Shown in pieces: positions 46,007 to 55,639 of a stretch of 64,000 nt of DNA. Every line of letters starts with the position of its first letter. Position 1 is the stretch's first letter. The DNA is from Phytoseiulus persimilis (taxonomy: Eukaryota; Arthropoda; Arachnida; Mesostigmata; Phytoseiidae). Position numbers and translations under genes: made by a program. The notes below the pieces were generated by a model. It was not told the origin of the DNA and searched no databases. It worked only from the letters and a program-made list of their open reading frames with translations. The DNA lies in assembly GCA_037576195.1 (NCBI GenBank), contig CM075101.1, positions 7,192,001-7,256,000 of the forward strand, written 5' to 3'.

Positions 46007-49000
46007 GTCGGGCCGCCCGAACATTCGGCGGATTCCGGCTAGAGCTCTGTAACCGTCGACCCGTTTGACCGCGCGCTCTGGTTGCACACGTCTGGCCGGT
46101 GTCGTTGAGTTAACTGCGTTCTTGGAAACTCCCTTCGTGACCACCTCAGAACCTGCCTGAGATGGTGGCGACTCAGCGGGCTCGGTCTCAGCGTTGGCTG
46201 TCCTGTCAAGCGCGTCTTCAACGATCTTGGAGTCCTCAGGATCGGAGTATTTCGGAGAAGTCTCCAGAAGTCTTGAAGACGAATCTTCGCATGTCTCATC
46301 AGTGGAACTTGCCGGAAGAAACTCTTCTTCCTCGCGGTCTGGATACGCGGCGTCGGCGGGACAACGTACGGGTCTTTTCCATGCTTGATTGAGATGGCGA
46401 GTGACCAACCCGTCCCCTGTCCTGAACCGCGCCAGAGCTTTCCCAACTGGCTCGACGAACCTAGCAGGAACCCGCCGCGTGTTGTCGAGGGCTATCGTGA
46501 CCTTTTCCCCCTCCGCGAACGAGCGAGGCCGCGCTCCGTGATGTCTGTCGATTCGACAGACATCACATTCGACAGTGTCGAAGTCCTGCTTGAACCGTCG
46601 GCTAGCCTCCGGGAGGTCCTGACCGCCCGAGCGGAAAACTGAGAAGGGAACGCGCAAAGCACGCCCGAAGAACACCTCGGCCGGAGTCTTGCCACCCAGC
46701 ACCATGCTCGGTGTGTAGTTGTAGGCAGCGGCTGCCGCGTCCAAGAATTCTTGAGTTGAGAGGTCGAGCGAATTTTTCAGTGTTCCAACCATCTTCTCTG
46801 CGAGTCCGTTTCCCTGTGGCATGTACGGAGAGGTCCGCAAGTGGGTCAGACCAAACCGCTCGCAGAGATTGGCGAAGTCAGAGGACACGAACTGACCGCC
46901 GTTATCGCTCACGATAGTCTCCGGCGCTCCGAAATGACGGAAGACCACTTCTAAATATCTTACGAGCTCGCTGCTTGATGCCGGCTCCAGGAAAACCGCA
47001 TCGACATACTTCGAATAGGCATCGACGACGACGAGGAACGCGTTGCCCTTCTGGGGCTCAGCGAAGTCGAGATGAATTCTCACCCAAGGCCGCTCCGGGT
47101 CTGGCCATGGTGCCAGAGGAACCTTGATTGGATTTGGTGCGTGTTGCGCGCAGTGAGCGCAGGATTTGACGAGCTTTTCGACATCCGCCGACATCCCGGT
47201 CCAGTAGAAATGAGCCCGGGCCAAAGCTTTCATGCGCACGATACCTGGATGCGCGGCGTGAAGCTTCTTGAGCACCGACGGGCGGAGAGATGAGGGTACA
47301 ACCACCCGATCGTCGATGAGGATGACCCCTTGGGCGCTGCATAGAGAATCAGCTTGTTGAGCGAAACAACGCAAGGCCTGATCCTCGGAATCGGCCTTTT
47401 CCCAGCCATGAGAGAGACGATGAAGCACCTGCTTCAACACTGGATCTCGAGCCGTAGCATCACGTATGTCCGCTCCGATAGCGGTGATCTTTCGGCTTGC
47501 TTCTACCACGCTTTCGATGTCGTCTTCGACCACCTGCAATGCTGCAATAACCCCATCCATTTCCGAAACAGCGTCCTGCCTTGTGTCCTGAATGAGCCTC
47601 GAAAGAGCGTCTGCCTGTCCAAAGTCGGATGTTCGGACGTACCAGATGTTGAAATCGAAGCCGACTAGACGCAGCGCCCACCGGCGTAACCTTGCTGCCG
47701 TCCGTTCGTTGAGACCTTTCGTCTGAGACGTGTTAAAAAGCGCCAGTAGTGGGCGATGATCAGTTTGCAGAGTGAATCGTCGACCCCAAACGAACCTTCT
47801 CAGGCGTTCGACCGTGAAAACCAGCGCCAAAGCCTCTTTTTCTATCTGACTGTAGTTCCTTTGAGCCGGACTGAGGGACTTCGAAACGTGAAACACCGCT
47901 TTTTCAGTCCCATCTGGATAGCGCTGGAGGAGTACGCCTCCCATGCCTGTATCGCAAGCATCTGCTGCGATTATGAGCTGCTGCCTGGGGTCGAAGTGGG
48001 CAAGTGCCAGCGGACCTGAGAGAATCGACTTGACGTCTTCTAGGGCTTGTTCGTGCACTGGTGTCCACTCGAAAAGGGAAGATTTGACCAGGAGGGCCTC
48101 GAACTGACGTTTAAAACGATGCAGTTGACAGACGAATTTACCGTAGTAATTGATGAGTCCCAAAAGCGAGCGAACTTCCGAGACGTTCCAAGGGCGACGC
48201 AAATTTTTGATTGCTGCGACTTTTTGTGGGTCCGCCCGGATACCTTGTTCGTTAACAATGACTCCAAGATACTTCACCTCTCGCGAGTTGAAGAGGCATT
48301 TCTGGAGCCCCAAACGGAAACTCCACGCCTGCAAACGTGCCAAGACGTGGTCCAACCGTTCGTCATGGTCAGACTGGACAGAACCCATGACGAGAATATC
48401 GTCGAGATAGACGAGAGTGCCGTCGAGACCGGTCAGGGCTTGATCCATTGCGCTCTGAAAAATTGCTGGAGCCGTTTTGAGACCGAAGACGAGACGATTG
48501 TATTGAAAAAGACCCCTGTGGGTGTTGATTGTCGTGAGTGGCCGGCTAGCAGAATCTAATTCCAGCTGCAGGTACGCATCGGAAAGATCCAATTGCGTGA
48601 AAACCTTGTTACCAGAGAACTTGGTCATGATTTCTTCCATATTCGGGATCGGGTGCGAGACATCCTGCAAAGCATCGTTCAGACCTGTGGAATAGTCAGC
48701 ACAGACTCTGATTTTGCCGTTCGCCTTCCGGGCCACGACGATCGGGCAAGCCCAAGCAGAAGATTCCACCGGAGAGAGAACTCCATTCCCTAGCAGCCGA
48801 TCCAACTCCATGTTGACCGCATCCCGGAATGGTTCTGCGAGTGGTCGAGCGCGACGATGTACCGGGGAAGACTGTTCCTTGAGCTCTAACTTGACCTGGA
48901 TCTTCGTGCAACGACCTAAGCCCTCTTTGAAGACATCGGGGTAACGTTCACCCCATGCTTCCGCTGTGCTAGAGGCTTCGGACAGCGAGAAAAACTCGAT

Positions 49001-50368
49001 GCCCGGACCAGGAACGAGAAGTCCAAGACTGAAGATTGGACGACACCCAAGCAGAGCCACTTCCTGATTGCAGAGAACGATAACTTTCTCGCGGAAGCAC
49101 ACACCTGGGTTTGACATTGAAGCGATGTCTGCCATGAAGTAGCCAAAGACTTTCAGAGCTTCACCGTTGACTGCGGTGAAAGCAGAGTCCATCTGAAGAA
49201 GTTGAGGAGAACCAAGACGTGCCCAGACGGTTTTGCCTATGGTGGTCAGATCAGCGCCAGTATCAGCACGGAAGCTCACTGCTACGCCGTTCACCGACAC
49301 AGTTGCGAAAGCGCGCTTGCGGGACGCGGAAGAAGTTCTCACATTCGAACAGGAGACATCCAAAGCGTTCAGTCTTTCTCCAGATTGTCTCAGATATGAG
49401 CGGCAGACTTTCTGAATGTGCCCCTGCTTCTGACAGAATTTGCAAGTCGCTTGGAAGAAGCGGCAAGTGCGGCGCTCGTGAGAGCCGCCACAGCTAGCGC
49501 AAGCACCGGTTTGTCTGAATTCCGTCCGACCTACGGACTGCCTCTTGCTTGGTACCTGGCGCTTGTTGAGTGAACTCGGGTTGCCCTTTGATGACGGACC
49601 CCGATTGTGCTGCATGGAGTTCACAAGGCATGAGTCTGCGCCGACACCGGTTGAATCGATGGCTGAGTCTTGAGTTCGAGTGGCGTAGTTGGTCAGAATC
49701 TCCCGAAGACCAGTGATAGTAAGTTTGGGCTTATCATCGACTGCTTTGAGCATCACGTTCCGGAGGTTCTTGAACGCTGGACCGGAGGCGTAATTGATTG
49801 CCAAATAGATTTTGAACTGTTCGCTGGTCAGAGACTTCCACTCGAATTGATCTCCTTTGAGATTCGCCCAATCCGCAATTTCTTGTGGATTCGTGAGTGC
49901 GGACAGCGGCGCACTCTGACTGAGGATGTCATGTCGCCGACGAAAGATCGATTTCGTGGGACCGAAGGTTTTCTCCAGAATTTCGATGATTTCATCGTAT
50001 CCTCTTGATTCCGGAGTGTCTGGCGACATACGACTCTGGAGCCTTCCATACTCGTTTGGCCCGAGTGCTTTCAAGATCAGTTGGACTCGTAACTTCTCGA
50101 CCGGAGTGGACTCCTCGAGAATCGCCTTGTTCCGAACAAACCAGCTCTTGAAGGTCAAGTCTTCGTCGGGCTTGTACAGGAACGAGCCGAGAAGGATTGA
50201 AGCGTTTTGCATGACTGACGATGCCACTGATGATTCCTTCTCCTCTTTTACACGGTTGTCGGTCAGGAACTTGATTGCGTTGGCCACATCCTTGAGGATT
50301 TGTTCGATACTTTGCTCTTCCTTGTCATCGTTCCCTATGGTTCTGTCCGAAATTGTCGACTGCGCCAA
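46004..50368 (-). CDS. Gag-Pol polyprotein of gypsy retrotransposon
   Basis: A single 1454-codon frame without stop or frameshift. Gag occupies about the first 330 residues and ends in a CCHC knuckle CKFCQKQGHIQKVC. Protease active site is DTGADLTT. RT has KIRVCADYS, FTQLDLSDAYLQL, FGLKTAPAIFQ and the catalytic YLDD. RNase H begins AADACDTGMGG. Integrase has the HHCC zinc region (HAAHPGI...HFYWTG...CAHC), the core DAYSKYVDAVF, VSDNGGQFVSSDF, and the Glu of GLAEKMVGTLK. Order PR-RT-RH-INT is the Ty3/gypsy order. The frame opens through the primer site (first codon read is TTG at 50368); the first ATG is codon 53 at 50212, so the true start is uncertain. No env-like gene is present. All catalytic residues look intact. 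Confidence 0.96.
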   Translation of the reverse strand: MAQSTISDRTIGNDDKEEQSIEQILKDVANAIKFLTDNRVKEEKESSVASSVMQNASILLGSFLYKPDEDLTFKSWFVRNKAILEESTPVEKLRVQLILKALGPNEYGRLQSRMSPDTPESRGYDEIIEILEKTFGPTKSIFRRRHDILSQSAPLSALTNPQEIADWANLKGDQFEWKSLTSEQFKIYLAINYASGPAFKNLRNVMLKAVDDKPKLTITGLREILTNYATRTQDSAIDSTGVGADSCLVNSMQHNRGPSSKGNPSSLNKRQVPSKRQSVGRTEFRQTGACASCGGSHERRTCRFFQATCKFCQKQGHIQKVCRSYLRQSGERLNALDVSCSNVRTSSASRKRAFATVSVNGVAVSFRADTGADLTTIGKTVWARLGSPQLLQMDSAFTAVNGEALKVFGYFMADIASMSNPGVCFREKVIVLCNQEVALLGCRPIFSLGLLVPGPGIEFFSLSEASSTAEAWGERYPDVFKEGLGRCTKIQVKLELKEQSSPVHRRARPLAEPFRDAVNMELDRLLGNGVLSPVESSAWACPIVVARKANGKIRVCADYSTGLNDALQDVSHPIPNMEEIMTKFSGNKVFTQLDLSDAYLQLELDSASRPLTTINTHRGLFQYNRLVFGLKTAPAIFQSAMDQALTGLDGTLVYLDDILVMGSVQSDHDERLDHVLARLQAWSFRLGLQKCLFNSREVKYLGVIVNEQGIRADPQKVAAIKNLRRPWNVSEVRSLLGLINYYGKFVCQLHRFKRQFEALLVKSSLFEWTPVHEQALEDVKSILSGPLALAHFDPRQQLIIAADACDTGMGGVLLQRYPDGTEKAVFHVSKSLSPAQRNYSQIEKEALALVFTVERLRRFVWGRRFTLQTDHRPLLALFNTSQTKGLNERTAARLRRWALRLVGFDFNIWYVRTSDFGQADALSRLIQDTRQDAVSEMDGVIAALQVVEDDIESVVEASRKITAIGADIRDATARDPVLKQVLHRLSHGWEKADSEDQALRCFAQQADSLCSAQGVILIDDRVVVPSSLRPSVLKKLHAAHPGIVRMKALARAHFYWTGMSADVEKLVKSCAHCAQHAPNPIKVPLAPWPDPERPWVRIHLDFAEPQKGNAFLVVVDAYSKYVDAVFLEPASSSELVRYLEVVFRHFGAPETIVSDNGGQFVSSDFANLCERFGLTHLRTSPYMPQGNGLAEKMVGTLKNSLDLSTQEFLDAAAAAYNYTPSMVLGGKTPAEVFFGRALRVPFSVFRSGGQDLPEASRRFKQDFDTVECDVCRIDRHHGARPRSFAEGEKVTIALDNTRRVPARFVEPVGKALARFRTGDGLVTRHLNQAWKRPVRCPADAAYPDREEEEFLPASSTDETCEDSSSRLLETSPKYSDPEDSKIVEDALDRTANAETEPAESPPSQAGSEVVTKGVSKNAVNSTTPARRVQPERAVKRVDGYRALAGIRRMFGRPD
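50357..50367 (-). promoter_or_regulatory. Primer-binding site, complementary to tRNA-Ser 3' end
   Basis: One base after the 5' LTR, minus strand TGGCGCAGTCG is complementary to CGACTGCG-CCA, the 3' end of arthropod-type tRNA-Ser. The match of 11 bases is from memory of tRNA-Ser acceptor sequences. Confidence 0.8.
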
Positions 50369-50509
50369 TGTTATGTCTAGGGGAACGATACTGACTACAC
50401 GCCTCGGAGGGATAACGAGGTTTGGGAATGAGGAGTGTTTTATTTGATTGAGATCGCCTTATATAGTCCTCAACGGACACTTCGTTGTAGTCCACCACAG
50501 AACACGACA
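50369..50509 (-). repeat. 5' LTR of gypsy element, with TATA box and poly(A) signal
   Basis: 141 bp. On the minus strand it holds TATATAAGG (50457-50465) as a likely TATA box and AATAAA (50439-50444) just downstream, giving a very short U3/R arrangement. Confidence 0.95.
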
Positions 50510-50514
50510 TCCCT

Positions 50515-51020
50515 CTCCTCTACAAAAAATATGGATTGTGCCAAGATTCGCCTGGATTCATCTCGCTGAAAGTTTTGGAAAATTATTGGAGTTCGTCGCC
50601 GCCTCGGACGTCCGGGAAACGCTCGATTGAACGAACGAAGTCGGAAAAGATGCGTTTTATTACCAGCTTTTAATGCCAAATCGCTGGTGACGGTGCCGAG
50701 TAATGGCGTTCGGAAGAGAATGCAACATGAATCCGATCAAATCAGTGCTTTCTTGAAAACGGCTCCCGGAACTCCAAAATCCGAAACGGCCGGAACTGTT
50801 GATTTTTTCCGTGCTCTTCCCCAGGAGACAAACCGGACAAACCTATTTCGCACCAGCTTATCGACTGACCATAATTCGAGCTTCACTTGAAGGCTTCCGA
50901 ATCTTGCGGAGCTCTTTTTACTCACTCGTTTTCAGGTTGATCGCTCTTCGGTGGCCTGCCCATCCCCTCTTTTCCAAGTTTCCTTAAATGTGTCATTCCT
51001 GTGAATATGCTGCGATAGTC
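50515..51020. other. Intergenic, nothing recognised
   Basis: Short overlapping frames only, between the gypsy element and the first SINE. Confidence 0.4.
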
Positions 51021-51035
51021 ATCCTGGTCGCAGCT

Positions 51036-51318
51036 TTGTTTTTCCGGCTGAACCTCTCAGCCAGCCCTCAGAAGTGTCCCGGAATCACCTTTCGGTATTG
51101 CTTCAGTGACACTCCCTATCGCCTCGCAAATCCCATTGCGGGCGGTGGGCTTGGGTCTTAAGATGGTTCAGATTTAATTCTGATATAAATTAAATCCTCT
51201 TTTTACCACATAAGAAATTTGTTGTACCGGCCGGGGATCGAACCCGCGATTGCTAGCTTAGCGTGGCACCCAAGGCGTTGGTTTATGCCCCACGGCCAAC
51301 GGCCCGGGCCGCAGCCTG
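51036..51318 (-). mobile_element. tRNA-derived SINE, copy 1
   Basis: Flanked by an exact 15-bp target duplication ATCCTGGTCGCAGCT (51021-51035 and 51319-51333). On the minus strand the head at the right contains a tRNA-like region with a canonical B box GGGTTCGATCC and an anticodon-like stem (TTGGGTGCCACGCTAA). A tRNA-unrelated body follows, then an A-rich tail at the left (GGAAAAACAAA). Shares about 230 bp with the copy at 59965-60228. The head is not a functional tRNA gene: the stems pair imperfectly. Confidence 0.9.
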
Positions 51319-51333
51319 ATCCTGGTCGCAGCT

Positions 51334-51949
51334 GAGAGGATGATTCTCGACAATCTCGAGATGCTGCCCGCACAGACCGTTATCGGGAGCACCGGAAATA
51401 CTGAAGGTGATGTTTTGTATGCCAACGAGAAGAAAATGAAAAATTGCACAAGAATAAAGGTTCTCTGGATCCCCTCCCGGGACACGGCTAAGATGGAAGC
51501 TGTCTGATGGTTATGACCCGACGGCAATTCTAAGAAGACTAGAGAAAAGGATAGCGTACAGGAGAATGGAGTCATCCCGCGTCGAGTACGGGTACCGTAC
51601 CATCACTTTCCGCTTTTTCTGGCATGAATGGAAGGCTCATTCATGTCAATTCCATCGGGACACTCGGACCCGAAAGCCCTGGAATGAGATTCGTTCTGTA
51701 AAGCATTCTGGCTTTGTTTGTGACTTCCCTTCATTTGGCTTTTATTGAAAGAGGATACGCAGATTTCGCTCCGTCCGATCCCGGCTACTGACGTAATGCG
51801 GATCACTCAGCCGCGTCGACTGCACTCAATGCTCACTGGAGGAGGAACGGGGAGCGATGACGACGTGACGCGCAAGCGCAATGATTCGTGGTCGCGGCTC
51901 AGGATGTAGAACAAGAATGTACCATATTTAGCCCTATGACACGCCTCGG
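51334..51949. other. Intergenic, nothing recognised
   Basis: Short frames on both strands with no domain signal before the LINE remnant begins. Confidence 0.4.
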
Positions 51950-53980
51950 CTCTCGTTGAAGCAGAAAGCCGAATCACCAGTTCAAATCGATTTGTTTCTT
52001 CATCCGCAGAATAGTTTCTCCAGCAAAACTCATCTGAGCTCAGCTGCCGTCGCTCAGCCTCACATCCGTGAGCAAGACCGGAGAAACCGACAAATGCTAA
52101 GTATTCAGGAATATTCGACTCGAACCGGGTCGTTAGGGAGAAATTCAAACATACGAGAGATATCCCGAACAACCCGAAAACTCTACGAGCATATCGTCAG
52201 AACGCCGCGACAACAGGGTGCAAAACGTTTCTGGCAATATACGAAGACGGAAGAGGAAAGGGTAAAACTCCCAACTCGGCCGGTGGACGGCCTTGGACAG
52301 GAGGTAGAAGCAGCCCGCACGGGGAAGCACCTGAGTGACGTACTGAGAGGAATCCTCGAATGCGACGCAGCCACAGAAGAAGCCAGAGAGCCAAATCGGG
52401 ACACAAAACTAACACAGAAAGTCGACCTAGCAGAAAGCGCGAAACAAACAGCGAAGAACTAGGGAGAATGTCAACCAACTCAGCCACGGGACTGGACAAA
52501 ATCTCTGCATACGTGCTCAAATCGACTGGGGTAGTCGGCTGCGAATACGTGGCTCGGCTCTTCAACCAAATAACCAGCGGAGTCACGCCGATCCCAGACG
52601 ACTGGAGAAAGGGAAGAGTGTCGCTCCTACCGAAAAGTAACTCCGAGAAGAAATCCTTCAAAACGTAGAGGCCGATAACGATATCATCGGTATTGTGCAG
52701 AGCATTCACAAAGCTCATATGTTGCAAAATCCAGAACTGGATGGAAGAAGCAGGCGCACTCGGAGAAATGCCATTTCGTTTCCGGAAAAACAGACGGGCG
52801 GAGGACTGCATCTTCGTCCTCACATCGGCAAACGAAATCGCAAGGCAGGAAGGGACAGGACTCAACCTGCTTCCTGGGCTGTACGAAAGCATACGATCGG
52901 ATCGACGAAGACGGCCTAGTGAGGGCCTCCGACAAGGGTGCCCACTCAGCTCAATACTGTTCATTCTATATCTATCCAACCTGGAGAAGGAACTAGAGAG
53001 AACGGGCTTTGGCTTCAGGGTACAACTACACGGAAACATCTTCGATGTCCGACAGAGCAAACACTGTCCAATCTGCGGGCTTCTTTTCGCAGACGGCGTA
53101 GTACTCGTCGTACAATTCAGAAAACACCTAGAGAGACTACTCGAAATAACATCGAAGTTCGGGGATCAAATGAGTCCCCATTTCAACCAAGGGAAGGGCA
53201 CGGTGGTGAAATTCTCGACATGCAGAGCGAACATTCGAGATCCAAAGCAGAGAGTTACCCATACGGAAAACATACAAGTGCCTGGTAATCACACTCTGTA
53301 ATTCGCGAAACCACGTAGAAGAACGGGAAAAAATATTGGAAACCAAAGCCGAAAAAGTGATACAGCAAATGCACGCCATATCACTTCGGGAGCTCAATCG
53401 CTTCGCCGTCACGGAAATACAGTGGAAGAGCACTGCGGTCCCAACACTGACCTATGCGAATTCAATGACAACGATGTCTCCGAGAACAGGGAGAAGGCTC
53501 GAAGTTACACAGCGAGAATCTGGGAAATGGGCGTTGTGACAGCCGAACTCCAACATCGCCACTGAATTCATCGAAGGAGAACTAGGGTGGTGAACCGTCG
53601 AAGCCAGAGAGATAAAAAGCAAGTTGACATACTTGGCAAGAATCAGCGAGATGAGCGAGATGAGCGAGATCAGTTTCGGCCAAAAGCAATTCTCACAATG
53701 ATGAAAATCGCAAACTTACCGACCAGGCTCCAGAAGAGGAGCCTAGAACTAATGGACACTCTCGCCTACTGGCATTTGCGAGAGCGAAATGTCTACAGAC
53801 CAGAAAATAGCGGTCAAAATTCAGAGACATCAAAGGACACGACATGCCTGAAATGCGGCCTAGAAGAAGGAAGGTTCAGTCCGGAGCACCGATAGGCTTC
53901 AAACGCTGCCCAGAGCCCGACATTCCGGGAGTGGCGAACTCCAGGAGGTCCTCGAAAACCCACGAACCCATCCTTCGTCC
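51950..53980 (+). pseudogene. Broken LINE (non-LTR retrotransposon) copy A
   Basis: Plus-strand fragments of a reverse-transcriptase ORF in shifting frames. A pre-RT segment (51956-52462) has RFWQYTKTEEE. RT motifs include STNSATGLDKISAYVLK, FNQITSGVTPIPDDW and RQGCPLSSILFILYLSNLE. The catalytic box reads FADGV instead of F/Y-ADD. Between LNLLPG and ESIRSD the conserved DxxxAFD block is missing, so there is an internal deletion. The C-terminal zone (53336-53895) ends in a CLKCGLEE zinc-finger-like start. It cannot make active RT. Same family as the copies at 55640 and 63380. Confidence 0.88.
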
Positions 53981-55639
53981 GGCCCGCTGATCATTTGAGT
54001 GGCGTGGTCTTCGGGTTGAATACTCAGGCATCGTAACACAATCTTCAGTGACACCATATTTGCAATCATAGCACTGATAGGCATAGTGATGACCAGCCGA
54101 AGGGATACACGCGAGGAGTTGTTTTCGAAAACCGAATTTCGTGCCTTTTGAATCTCCTCATCATCCCGGAAATCCTCCGAATCGACCAACAACGATTCCC
54201 ATGGCTTCTTGTGTGACCTCGGGATCATCGAGGTGCCAACGAACTAGATCGCTGCGGAGAAATTATCTCGTGATTGGGACCACACGTTGGCGAATGCTCG
54301 ACTGCATCAGATCGGCCCACTCTGCTTGCGACTCTCATCACATCGCCGAGTAGTTTGGTTCATTCTGTCATCTGGGAAGCTCACAATATGGTTCACACAG
54401 ACGAAAACATAGACCGAGGTACCGAAAGCTCCGACCGAACAGGAATGTCTGTCTTTCGACCGACAAAGCTATCAAGCCCATCTTGATGAAATCATGGATC
54501 CGGCTTTGCCCCCCCCCCTCGCCCCCAGAGCTTCTGAGCTCATACTGTCTCAGTCGAGCGTCCGAGGCCAATTCCTCTTTTCGATGCCTGAATTAGAACA
54601 CAGACAAACACACAGCTTTCGAGCGGTCGCTGATTCATATTTTCCCTAACTTCTGTGCCCCTGCTTCTGTTGTTTGTGGCTGCGATAATCACGCAAATTC
54701 ACAATAAATTTCTCTATTCCCGCCGATTGGACCTCTAGCCTCTCGAAACCGAGAAATGTATGACGGGATATATACGGAAGAAAGGAACCCGACTCTCTAG
54801 ATTCTGAGCTTCCAAGTCGAGGGCAAGCCGATGAGGCGATCCCACCGTTCTCATTAGACTCCATGGACGGATAGATTCTCAATGAATGGTTTGGCAGAAG
54901 ATGTAGGGAATCTTTCTCCCAGGTGATGTAGAACGCGTGAAAGGTCGGCGGACGGGAAAAAATCAGCCCCTCCCCAGGGAAAACCCTTAATCATAATCAC
55001 AATCATGATTATGATTTGCCCAACTTTGCTTCATTGTCGCGTTCGGAAGCTTCTGCTGCGCGCATGTGCCCTGACATTTCGAGACCACGGGTTCGCAATG
55101 AAGAAGAGAGAACTATCATATTCCATAGAGAGGATGATTCGAGTTATGTGATGTAGCAGAGGTCAGTTTGAGTTCGAGTTTCCTGACAAACTTTCAAGGA
55201 GCGCAGTCTCGGAAGGACGGACTGTCTCACAGAGTGTGTGAACGCGTTTTTCCCACAGACACGTCACGGCTAACGGAACTTCAAAACGCCCCTTCAAGCT
55301 AAACGTGCCCGGTATTTCTTGATGCCCAGGGTGGACCGTTCCACCGCGTACGATACGTACGGAGACGATCGATGGGAAGGTTCTGGTGCCGGAAGTGAAG
55401 CTTGAGCTGAATAGTCCATCCGCACAGACTCGGCCATGAATGTCCTTGCGAGGCATCTCCATAAGATTGGAAATGATTCATTCACACTCACGCAGGATCA
55501 CGACGATAACAAATGCGTGGGAAAAGGAATGGGAGCGGAGAGGATGATTGGCCGCCAGACGTCAACGCTTCAAGCAAACTACTACAAATAAGTGGTAATT
55601 TTTTGTTGAGTCTCGTTTTAGATAATATAGGAACACCAC
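53981..55639. other. Intergenic between LINE copies
   Basis: No gene seen. Contains a C-rich run near 54509 and, near 54990, a short palindromic AATCATAATCACAATCATGATT stretch of simple sequence character (given in part). Frames such as 53899-54228 minus lack domains. Confidence 0.4.

Larger units (their letters stand above)
45853..50509 (-). mobile_element. Complete Ty3/gypsy LTR retrotransposon
   Basis: The 4657-bp element is on the minus strand, flanked by a 5-bp target duplication TCCCT (45848-45852 and 50510-50514). LTRs are 141 bp with TG...CA ends and differ at one position. A primer-binding site, polypurine tract and uninterrupted gag-pol frame are all present. The very short LTRs, tRNA-Ser-type primer site and single fused frame recall the Mag lineage; lineage assignment is inference. 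This looks like a young and possibly active insertion. Confidence 0.96.

Noticed and set aside
50325-50510. ATG-started 61-codon frame beginning exactly at the LTR end, overlapping the gag-pol frame in another register (also present in the 3' LTR at 45791-45994)
   Set aside because: The ATG lies upstream of the TATATAAGG box, so it would not be in the element's own mRNA. Repeated presence simply reflects the LTR duplication.
51228-51318. Possible functional tRNA gene
   Set aside because: The B box is good but acceptor, D and T stems pair poorly. The sequence is part of a 283-bp unit with A-tail and target duplication, so it is a SINE head.
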